A stretch of 5,199 bases of DNA from TMP-24 sp031376305 (GTDB taxonomy: Bacteria; Pseudomonadota; Alphaproteobacteria; Rhodobacterales; Rhodobacteraceae): assembly GCA_031376305.1 (NCBI GenBank), contig JANMDM010000339.1:1-5199 (forward strand), read 5' to 3'. The notes under the pieces are model-generated. The model was not told where the DNA came from and ran no database searches. It saw only the letters and a program-made list of their open reading frames with translations. A program made the translations under genes and the position numbers. Below, piece by piece: positions 1 through 5,199 of the stretch (within the stretch, counting starts at the first letter, position 1; every line of letters starts with the position of its first letter).

Positions 1-104
1 CCGTTGATCCGAAACGGCCGCTTTCGGGCGCGCGGACGGTCAATGCCGGGCCAATCTACGACCCCGAACAAGACAAGATGTTGGGCGGCGTCATCAACAC
101 CTAG
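1..104 (+). pseudogene. Internal piece of a SerC-like aminotransferase domain, ended by an in-frame TAG; 5' end outside window
   Basis: Reading from base 3, the frame encodes 33 residues (VDPKRPLSGART... ending in GGVINT) and then TAG at 102-104. The frame is the same as that of the 642-residue protein that follows, and no other stop separates them. Read through the stop, the joint reads GGVINT-(stop)-SLLAFAE. This lines up with the ETINTPSMLxVED segment of alphaproteobacterial phosphoserine aminotransferases (SerC), and the residues on both sides continue the same fold. The fragment is therefore the middle of one aminotransferase domain, not the tail of a separate gene. The PLP-binding lysine of this family would lie before the window. 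The stop could be a real nonsense mutation, a sequencing error (TGG, CAG, TAC/TAT and others are one base away) or, less likely, recoding. The domain match rests on remembered family sequences, not a search. Confidence 0.6.
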
Positions 105-110
105 TCGCTT

Positions 111-2039
111 TTGGCATTCGCCGAGACAACCTTTGGCCTGCTGCGGTCCGAACGCCGGCTTGGCTCCGTGTCCGAGCTGAACCGCCGGTCAATTGCCAAC
201 CGTGCGGTGATTGATCAATGGGTTGACGGGCAGGACCTGCTGCAGCTTGGCGTCAACGAACCGGCGCGGCGGGGGGCGGCTGTCACGCTTTTGCGGGTCA
301 ATGATCCTGGCATCACCGATGCGGCGCTGCATGCGCGGATCATCGCCCGCTCCAAACAATTGCTGGGCTACGAAGGCATCACTCATCCGAATGGTGACCG
401 TGAGCCGGGACTGGACGTGGCGCGCTATGTCAACGCCTTTCCCGGCACACCCGGCGATTACCGCGCCTGGATTGGCGGCATCCGTGCCCCCGAGGACGTG
501 ACCGCCCTGCTGGAACACCTGTCCTATGGCTATTTGCGCGCCAAGATCGCGGTGCTGGAAGAAGAATTGGTCAGCCTTGGCCAGACCTTTGCCGCGGCTG
601 CGTCCGGCGACGGTGTCAGCAGCGACGATCCGGCCAAGGCCTACACTGTCCTTATCGCCGATCTGGTCGGGTTGAAATACGACGCCAAAGGCCGCCCCGA
701 CCATTCCGAAGTGCAGCGCCATATCGAAGCAAAGCACGGCGTTTTTCACGATGGCCCCTTGGTTGATCGCGCAAAACTGAAAGGCGGGCGGATCCATTTC
801 TTTTATCAGCCCGACCTCTCGACCGAGGCGGAGCTGCTGCCGATCACCGATCAGGGCCAGTATGACGCCGTAATCGCGGCGGCAACGTTTTTGCCAAAGG
901 CGTCGGTATTCCCACAAGGGGGCGTGCGCATCGGGGCCGGTACCGGCAACATGGGGGCCGCCTCATGGGGCGGTGGCAACGGCATTGGCGGCACGGCCCC
1001 CTTGATGAACACCCCCAGCTTCAACAGCCGGGCCACCGCGCAAATGGCGATCAAAGCGTTGCTCAAGGTGATGCCGGATATCGACGTGGGCACCTTGCAC
1101 GACCGCGTTGTGGCGGGGGATTTCGACACCGGCAAGAACCTGAAATCCTTCCCCACCGAAAAGGTTGAAGGCAAGCGCATGGCCGTCATCGGCTATGGCA
1201 ATATCGGCCGCGAAGTGGCGAAGCTGGCGCAGGCCCTTGGCATGCAAGTCACGATCTTTGCACGCGAAAAGCATCGCCATTGGATCGAATCCGAGGGGTT
1301 TTCCCATGCCCCCACCCCCGCCGACGCCGCGCGCGGCGCCGATGTGATCAGCGTTCATACCGGGCTTGGCGCGCTGGATGCCCAAAGCGGCAGATACGCC
1401 AATGCCGGTATCATTGATGCGGCGGTGCTGAACGCCCTCGCCGCCAGCGCGGTGCTGATCAACTACGACCGCGGCGAATGCGTTGATGCGACAGCGCTGG
1501 ATGCGGCTTTGGCCAGCGGCAGGTTGCGCCATGCCGCCATCGACGCCGACCTGTTCCGTGACGCGGCAACCGGGGATCTGTCTGGCCCGATGCAGCCCTA
1601 TCTGGCCGTCGAGCAGCGCCACTGCGGCAAGCTGGAACTGTTGCCGCATGCGGCAGCAGACACCGATCATCCGTCGCGGGTTCAGGGGGCCAAACAAGCC
1701 GTGGATCAGATCATTGCGGCCATTCAATATCGCCGGATATCCAACCTGAAAGGCGACCTGCCCGCCGGATATACCAACGCCGGGGCCCATACGGTCAACG
1801 GCGTCGGCTCAGTGTCTGCCAACGATGTGGCGCGCGCCGTCGGGGATACCAAGACCCTTCATGCCGCCCGCAAAGCCGCCGAAACTCTGGCTGCGATCTG
1901 GGGGGCACTCTCGGCTGTTGAAGATCCTGACCGGCGCCGTGAGCTGATCGACCGCCATGGTGGCGCATTGATGACCGCGTCGAACCACTATGCCGTGCTG
2001 ATGCGCAAGCTTGGCCTGGAAGGCCCCTTCACGGGCTGA
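111..2039 (+). CDS. Aminotransferase (SerC-like C-terminal part) fused to D-2-hydroxyacid dehydrogenase (PGDH type)
   Basis: Numbering is from the TTG at 111. Residues about 1-150 resemble the C-terminal small domain of SerC-type class V aminotransferases (IANRAVIDQWV, then GDYRAWIGGIRAPEDVTALL, matching the family's GLRIWxGATVExxDxxALxxWL). Residues about 176-540 form a D-isomer 2-hydroxyacid dehydrogenase. The substrate-domain strand starts at YTVLIADL (178-185), followed by GAGTGN (275-280) and NTPSFNSR (300-307). The Rossmann loop GYGNIG is at 361-366, the catalytic Arg454 lies in INYDRG, and the catalytic His513 lies in LPHAAADT. Arg385 after the second strand, in place of the usual Asp, suggests NADP(H). 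Residues about 545-642 are a mostly helical extension I do not recognise. A plausible role is reversible 2-oxo acid reduction coupled to transamination; the substrate is unknown. The TTG at 111 has no good ribosome binding site, and the protein would begin mid-domain. The true gene is probably the longer frame interrupted at 102-104. The dehydrogenase assignment is firm; the intact expression of this product is not. Confidence 0.8.
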   Translation: MAFAETTFGLLRSERRLGSVSELNRRSIANRAVIDQWVDGQDLLQLGVNEPARRGAAVTLLRVNDPGITDAALHARIIARSKQLLGYEGITHPNGDREPGLDVARYVNAFPGTPGDYRAWIGGIRAPEDVTALLEHLSYGYLRAKIAVLEEELVSLGQTFAAAASGDGVSSDDPAKAYTVLIADLVGLKYDAKGRPDHSEVQRHIEAKHGVFHDGPLVDRAKLKGGRIHFFYQPDLSTEAELLPITDQGQYDAVIAAATFLPKASVFPQGGVRIGAGTGNMGAASWGGGNGIGGTAPLMNTPSFNSRATAQMAIKALLKVMPDIDVGTLHDRVVAGDFDTGKNLKSFPTEKVEGKRMAVIGYGNIGREVAKLAQALGMQVTIFAREKHRHWIESEGFSHAPTPADAARGADVISVHTGLGALDAQSGRYANAGIIDAAVLNALAASAVLINYDRGECVDATALDAALASGRLRHAAIDADLFRDAATGDLSGPMQPYLAVEQRHCGKLELLPHAAADTDHPSRVQGAKQAVDQIIAAIQYRRISNLKGDLPAGYTNAGAHTVNGVGSVSANDVARAVGDTKTLHAARKAAETLAAIWGALSAVEDPDRRRELIDRHGGALMTASNHYAVLMRKLGLEGPFTG

Positions 2040-2054
2040 CCGGCGGTGGCGGGT

Positions 2055-2086
2055 GTGGACGGTGCGGGGCGTGGACGGTGCGCGGT
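2055..2086. repeat. Two tandem copies of a 16-bp unit just after the fusion gene
   Basis: Copy 1 (2055-2070) and copy 2 (2071-2086) match at 14 of 16 positions, with the first 12 bases (GTGGACGGTGCG) identical. They lie 15 bases after the TGA of the fusion gene. This looks like a small local duplication in non-coding DNA. No function is evident. Confidence 0.6.
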
Positions 2087-2106
2087 CAGACAGGGGCAGC
2101 CCTGAG

Positions 2107-2126
2107 CGGGGCCAATCATGGCCCCG
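2107..2126 (+). terminator. GC-rich hairpin between convergent genes; likely terminator
   Basis: An 8-bp perfect stem, CGGGGCCA pairing with TGGCCCCG around the loop ATCA, lies between two converging genes (stops at 2039 and 2151). On the plus strand a run of five T (2142-2146) follows, but 15 bases after the stem rather than directly. It is therefore not a textbook intrinsic terminator. A smaller hairpin (CAGGG/CCCTG around GCAG, 2091-2104) sits just upstream. The minus strand has no T run after the stem. The position makes a shared stop or a transcript-end-stabilising structure likely. Confidence 0.45.
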
Positions 2127-2150
2127 GATCCCGACCGGACCTTTTTCGGC

Positions 2151-3749
2151 CTATCCGGCACGGGCAAGGATCATCGTTGCCGCGCGGTCACCGATCATCA
2201 TCGACGGGGCGTTGGTGTTGCCTGCGATGAGGGTGGGCATGATCGAGGCATCGGCAACGCGAAGACCCGAGAGACCAATCACCCTGAGCGTCGCAGGCGC
2301 GACGACGGCCAGGGGGTCTGTCCCCATCTTGCAGGTGCCGACCGGGTGATAGACGCTCAAGGCCTCGGCGCGCAGGTAATCTCTTATTTCGGCATCGGTC
2401 TGCACCTGTGGCCCTGGCAGAATCTCGCGGCCCTTCAACGACAAGAACGCCGGGTCACTCAGCAGGGACCGGGCGAGTTTCAGACCCTCAGTCAATGTCT
2501 CAAGATCGTGGCTGTCGGTAAAGAACCGGTGGTCGATCTTAAGGGTGTTGCCACGCGCCAGGGTGATCTCTCCCACCGACCGGGGGCGCAGCACGCAGGT
2601 ATGCACCGCAAAGCCATGGCCATATTCAACCAACCGCCCACGATGGCTGCGGTAGCCGGGCACAAAATGAAATTGAATATCGGGAAGATCACCTGCAAGT
2701 CGGGTTCTGGCAAAGCCGCCCGCCTCGACATAATTGGTCGAGAGCATCCCTTTTCGGACGAACAGATACTGGAAGGGCGCGGCCACCATTCGGGGCAGGT
2801 TTGCCAGTGACAAGCCAAGCGTCCGCGACGACGGGGATCGCAGTGTAACCATGCCGTCAACGTGATCACGCAGGTTTTTGCCCACACCCGGCAGGTTGTG
2901 CCTCACGGGTATTCCGGCGGCTTGCAGCTCGTTTGCAGGGCCGATGCCAGAGGCCAGCAGGATACGCGGCGAACCGATAGCGCCGGCCGCAAGAACCACC
3001 TCGCGCCTGCAGCCGATCATGGTTTCGCCCGCGTGGGTGCGGATAGTGGCACCCATAACCCGGGTGCCGTCCAGTTCCAGCCGCAGCACTTCGGCCCCGG
3101 TGATCACCCGCAAATTGGCGCGCGTCTCGACCGGCTTCAGGAAGGCGCGGTAGGACGAAAACCGCTGGCCATTCTTTTGCGTAACATCGTAGATGCCGAC
3201 CCCAAGCTGCGAGGCGCCGTTGAAATCGCGATTCTGCGGCAAACCGTGGTTCATCCCCGCCTGGACGAACAGCGCCGACACCGGGTTTGGGTCACGCGGC
3301 GCATCAACCAACAACTCACCATCAAAGCCGTGCAGGGCGGATGATTGGCCAAGTAGATTCCGCTCAAATCCTTTGAACACCGGAAGCACATCCTTCCAGC
3401 CCCAGCCGGAACACCCGAGTGCGGCCCAATCATCGTAATCCTGCGGCGCGCCACGGATATAGATCATCGAGTTGATTGAAGAGGAACCGCCAAGCCCGCG
3501 GCCCCTGTTCACCGGAATTGTGCGCCCGTTCATCGCGTGTTGCGGCACACCCTTGTAGCAGTAATCATAGCGCGGATTGCCATAAAGCGCCAATATACCT
3601 GCCGGAATCTGCACCAGCGGCGATGCGTCCGAGCCGCCCGCCTCAATCACGCAAACCCGGTGGCTGGGATTGGCGGACAACCGGTTGGCCAGTACCGAGC
3701 CCGCCGACCCTGCGCCAATCACGATGAAGTCATAACTCTCATGTGGCAT
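2151..3749 (-). CDS. GMC-family FAD-dependent alcohol/choline dehydrogenase (BetA/AlkJ-like)
   Basis: This 532-residue flavoprotein should oxidise a primary alcohol to the aldehyde using FAD, passing electrons to a membrane quinone or another acceptor. Family marks, in order: dinucleotide-binding GAGSAG (12-17) with Glu36 ending the second strand; GMC signature 1 (83-100, RGLGGSSSINSMIYIRG); signature 2 (256-270, GAIGSPRILLASGIG); catalytic His468 in VYHPVGTCKMG; and the Asn511/Asn513 pair in GNTNAP near the C-terminus. Length is normal for the family. No signal peptide or membrane span is seen. The ATG at 3749 is chosen because GGAG lies six bases before it and the flavin fold begins at residue 6. 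An upstream extension to 3860 is open but adds 37 residues with no family similarity. The YHPVGTCKMG motif is nearer to broad alcohol dehydrogenases than to the AFHPCGTCKMG of E. coli BetA, so choline is possible but not established. It diverges from the demethylase-like gene at 4039. Confidence 0.93.
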   Translation of the reverse strand: MPHESYDFIVIGAGSAGSVLANRLSANPSHRVCVIEAGGSDASPLVQIPAGILALYGNPRYDYCYKGVPQHAMNGRTIPVNRGRGLGGSSSINSMIYIRGAPQDYDDWAALGCSGWGWKDVLPVFKGFERNLLGQSSALHGFDGELLVDAPRDPNPVSALFVQAGMNHGLPQNRDFNGASQLGVGIYDVTQKNGQRFSSYRAFLKPVETRANLRVITGAEVLRLELDGTRVMGATIRTHAGETMIGCRREVVLAAGAIGSPRILLASGIGPANELQAAGIPVRHNLPGVGKNLRDHVDGMVTLRSPSSRTLGLSLANLPRMVAAPFQYLFVRKGMLSTNYVEAGGFARTRLAGDLPDIQFHFVPGYRSHRGRLVEYGHGFAVHTCVLRPRSVGEITLARGNTLKIDHRFFTDSHDLETLTEGLKLARSLLSDPAFLSLKGREILPGPQVQTDAEIRDYLRAEALSVYHPVGTCKMGTDPLAVVAPATLRVIGLSGLRVADASIMPTLIAGNTNAPSMMIGDRAATMILARAG

Positions 3750-3755
3750 AGATAT

Positions 3756-3759
3756 CTCC
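3756..3759 (-). promoter_or_regulatory. Ribosome binding site of the GMC dehydrogenase gene
   Basis: On the minus strand GGAG (in CCTCCGGAG) stands six bases before the ATG at 3749. This decides the start over the in-frame ATG at 3782 and the more distant start at 3860. Confidence 0.75.
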
Positions 3760-3771
3760 GGAGGCTTTGCA

Positions 3772-3787
3772 CGCGCAATCATGCGCG
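3772..3787 (-). repeat. Inverted repeat in the leader of the GMC dehydrogenase gene
   Basis: CGCGC and GCGCG arms flank a 6-base loop, ending 12 bases before the GGAG of the GMC gene in the minus-strand transcript. It could form a small leader hairpin or be a protein-binding dyad. In GC-rich DNA a 5-bp repeat can arise by chance. Confidence 0.3.
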
Positions 3788-3810
3788 GGTGGCGTGGTGG
3801 GAAACAGAAG

Positions 3811-3842
3811 TTTTTACCTGATCCTTGCTTCAGGATTGCCAA
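3811..3842 (-). promoter_or_regulatory. Candidate long-spacer promoter of the GMC gene with a dyad in the spacer
   Basis: On the minus strand TTGGCA (3842-3837, five of six matches to the sigma-70 -35 box) is followed after 20 bases by TAAAAA (3816-3811, four of six to the -10 box), about 60 bases before the ATG. The spacer holds overlapping inverted repeats: CCTGA-N8-TCAGG (3817-3834) and ATCCT-N6-AGGAT (3821-3836). A 19-20 base spacer filled by a dyad is the arrangement activated by MerR-family regulators, but no such regulator is in the window. This is a pattern reading only. Confidence 0.25.
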
Positions 3843-3910
3843 TGCCATCCGGGGCGGCACGACATTGCGCTGCTGGCTGTACTCTGGGCCGGGACCGCGT
3901 GGAGCAAGGC

Positions 3911-3935
3911 AGGTTAGCCCTAGCCTAACTTAGGG
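3911..3935. promoter_or_regulatory. Candidate operator in the divergent region (TTAG-N7-CTAA and overlapping palindromes)
   Basis: GTTAG and CTAAC (3913-3917, 3925-3929) form a dyad around seven bases; arms of seven with one mismatch reach 3911-3931. A second dyad, CCTAA-C-TTAGG (3924-3934), overlaps it, and CCCTA/TAGGG arms (3918-3922, 3931-3935) add a third. The inner bases satisfy the T-N11-A rule of LysR-family boxes. The site lies 104 bases before the TTG start at 4039 and about 160 bases before the GMC ATG, in a locally more A/T-rich stretch, so one regulator could serve both genes. The rest of the 289-base divergent region shows no gene. Confidence 0.35.
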
Positions 3936-4028
3936 TTTCACAGCCGTTAGTTTACGCGAAGCGCAAGTCACGCGATGGTGGCATGCATGGCGCGCACCTT
4001 CGGGGCACGTCATTTCTGATCTGAAGAT

Positions 4029-4038
4029 AGGGTACCCT
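4029..4038 (+). promoter_or_regulatory. Ribosome binding site of the demethylase-like gene inside a 10-bp palindrome
   Basis: AGGGTACCCT is a perfect 10-bp palindrome lying directly before the TTG start at 4039. Its AGGG half (4029-4032), six bases before the TTG, is the only reasonable Shine-Dalgarno sequence. A weak GAAG lies farther off at 4023-4026. The palindrome may be a protein site that also controls ribosome access, or coincidence. Confidence 0.45.
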
Positions 4039-5199
4039 TTGCGCGATCCACGCTATGACATTTTGTTTGAACCGATGGCAATCGGTCCGGTGACCGCTCC
4101 GAACCGGTTCTATCAGGTCCCCCATTGCAATGGCGGCGGCTACCGCGATCCGTCGGCGGCGGCCGCGATGCGCGGCACCAAGGCCGAGGGCGGCTGGGGG
4201 GTAATCTTTACCGAACAGACCGAGATGCACCACACCTCGGAAATCACCCCGTTCATCGAACTGCGGCTCTGGGAAGATCAGGATATCCCCGCCCTGCGCA
4301 AGATGTCGGAAGCGATGAAGACCCATGGCGCGCTGGCGGGCATCCAGCTGGCCTATTCCGGCATCAACGGCCCAAACATGTATACCAAGGAGGTGCCGCT
4401 GGCCCCGAGCGCGCTGCCGATCCGCACCTTTACCAACGATCCGGTGCAGGCCCGCGCCTTGGACAAACACGATATCGTCAACCTGCGGCGCTGGTTCGTG
4501 AATGCGGCGAAACGCTCGCGCGTTGCGGGGTTTGATCTGATCTGCCTTTACGGCGCGCATGGCTTTGGGATTTTCCAACATTTCCTGTCCCGCGCCACCA
4601 ATCAACGCACCGATGAATACGGCGGCAGTCTGGAGAACCGCTCGCGCTTCGCGCGTGAGGTGATCACCGACATGCGCGATGCAGTGGGCGATACCATGGG
4701 CATCACCTTGCGGGTCAGCTTGGACGAATCCATCGGCAACCTTGGCTTTTCCAATACCGAGCTGCGCGATTTTATCGCGATGAACCGCGATCTGCCCGAT
4801 CTTTGGGATCTGGCGCAAGGAACCTGGGAAGACTGCTCTGGCCCGTCGCGGTTCAAGGACGAGGCAGCGCAAGAGGCCCTGGTAAAGGGCATCCGCGAAT
4901 TGTCCGACAAGCCGGTGGTTGGCGTCGGCCGTTTCACCAGCCCGGACGTAATGGCCAGGATGATCCGTCAGGGCACGCTGGATTTCATCGGTTGCGCCCG
5001 CCCGTCGATCGCCGATCCGTTCTTGCCGAAAAAGATCGACGAAGGCCGGGTTGAGGACATCCGCGAATGTATCGGCTGCAACATCTGCATTACCGGCGAC
5101 ATGACGCAATCCATTTCCCGCTGCACCCAGAACCCGGCGTTCATGGAGGAATGGCGCAAGGGCTGGCATCCCGAACGGATGAACGCCAAAGGCGACAGC
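4039..5199 (+). CDS. Trimethylamine/dimethylamine dehydrogenase-family iron-sulfur flavoprotein, N-terminal 387 residues (probable N-demethylase)
   Basis: This enzyme should oxidatively demethylate or deaminate an amine using FMN and a 4Fe-4S cluster. The visible part is the Old-Yellow-Enzyme-like barrel plus the cluster motif; the C-terminal nucleotide-binding domains lie beyond the window. The TTG start is chosen because RDPRYDILFEP follows it exactly as in trimethylamine dehydrogenase, AGGG stands six bases before it, there is a stop at 3931, and no in-frame ATG or GTG lies between. Cys30 (NRFYQVPHC) matches the Cys30 that binds FMN covalently. Tyr171 and His174 (YGAH) match the catalytic Tyr169/His172, and Arg225 matches Arg222. 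Trp263 matches Trp264. Cluster ligands are Cys344, 347, 350 and 362. Tyr60 is replaced by Gln60 and Trp355 by Asp354, so trimethylamine is an unlikely substrate. Dimethylamine, N-methyl amino acids (dimethylglycine, N-methylproline types) or a diamine fit better. The family is certain; the substrate is not. Confidence 0.92.
   Translation, partial: MRDPRYDILFEPMAIGPVTAPNRFYQVPHCNGGGYRDPSAAAAMRGTKAEGGWGVIFTEQTEMHHTSEITPFIELRLWEDQDIPALRKMSEAMKTHGALAGIQLAYSGINGPNMYTKEVPLAPSALPIRTFTNDPVQARALDKHDIVNLRRWFVNAAKRSRVAGFDLICLYGAHGFGIFQHFLSRATNQRTDEYGGSLENRSRFAREVITDMRDAVGDTMGITLRVSLDESIGNLGFSNTELRDFIAMNRDLPDLWDLAQGTWEDCSGPSRFKDEAAQEALVKGIRELSDKPVVGVGRFTSPDVMARMIRQGTLDFIGCARPSIADPFLPKKIDEGRVEDIRECIGCNICITGDMTQSISRCTQNPAFMEEWRKGWHPERMNAKGDS

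Noticed and set aside
102..104. Pyrrolysine insertion at the TAG
   Set aside because: Pyrrolysine is known mainly from methylamine methyltransferases of archaea and a few bacteria. Nothing in the window suggests the tRNA or synthetase, and a nonsense mutation or base error is simpler. Kept only as a check.
1..104. A separate upstream gene ending normally at 104
   Set aside because: The fragment and the following protein are in the same frame and align as consecutive parts of one aminotransferase domain. There is no ribosome binding site or conventional start after the stop.
963..1790. Minus-strand open frame of 275 codons (and a similar one at 189-917)
   Set aside because: Both are antisense to the fusion gene, with shadow-type composition and no family similarity.
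2118..2810. Plus-strand open frame of 230 codons
   Set aside because: It is antisense to the GMC dehydrogenase C-terminal half, has a His/Arg/Gln-rich composition typical of a shadow frame, and overlaps the terminator hairpin.
3750..3860. N-terminal extension of the GMC dehydrogenase to an upstream start
   Set aside because: The added 37 residues are not family-like, would cover the GGAG site and candidate promoter, and the ATG at 3749 has a well-spaced ribosome binding site.
3982..3989. CATGCATG palindrome in the divergent region
   Set aside because: An 8-bp palindrome alone is not significant here, and no flanking symmetry supports it.
3952..5169. Long minus-strand open frame of 405 codons
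   Set aside because: It lies antisense to the demethylase-like gene, whose family motifs are unmistakable. High-GC coding DNA commonly leaves the opposite frame open, and the product shows no recognisable domain.

Overview
The window looks like a high-GC alphaproteobacterial chromosome or megaplasmid segment, most like the Rhodobacterales (roseobacter/Paracoccus type). This rests on strong G/C at third codon positions, on the protein families present, and on close similarity in style to known alphaproteobacterial N-methyl-amine and alcohol catabolic clusters. No RNA gene, mobile element, CRISPR array or origin was seen.

Layout. (1) Positions 1-2039, plus strand: the 3' two-thirds of a gene for a fused enzyme. 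It combines a SerC-like (class V, phosphoserine-aminotransferase-type) aminotransferase with a D-2-hydroxyacid dehydrogenase of the phosphoglycerate-dehydrogenase type. The frame is continuous from base 3 to the TGA at 2037-2039 except for one in-frame TAG at 102-104, which falls inside the conserved INT-x-S segment of the aminotransferase. (2) Positions 2040-2150: a short convergent intergenic region with a 16-bp tandem duplication and a strong GC hairpin that probably ends transcription. (3) Positions 2151-3749, minus strand: a complete 532-residue GMC-family FAD alcohol/choline dehydrogenase. (4) Positions 3750-4038: a divergent control region with several inverted repeats. (5) Positions 4039-5199, plus strand: the first 387 residues of a trimethylamine-dehydrogenase-family iron-sulfur flavoprotein. 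It starts at TTG and runs off the window.

How the genes may work together (inference). The GMC enzyme and the trimethylamine-dehydrogenase-like enzyme are transcribed divergently from one control region, a common arrangement for catabolism of a methylated or alcohol-bearing amine. The pocket of the flavoprotein (Cys30, Gln60, Trp263, Asp354 in place of the Cys/Tyr/Trp/Trp set of trimethylamine dehydrogenase) points away from trimethylamine. It fits a secondary amine, an N-methyl amino acid or a substrate with a second charged group. The fusion enzyme could interconvert an amino acid, its 2-oxo acid and its 2-hydroxy acid, but it converges on the GMC gene and need not belong to the same pathway.

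The most notable items are the aminotransferase-dehydrogenase fusion and its single in-frame amber codon. Next are the altered active-site set of the flavoprotein and the unusual control elements: a 10-bp palindrome covering the ribosome binding site directly before a TTG start, and a long-spacer promoter-like element with a dyad in the spacer.
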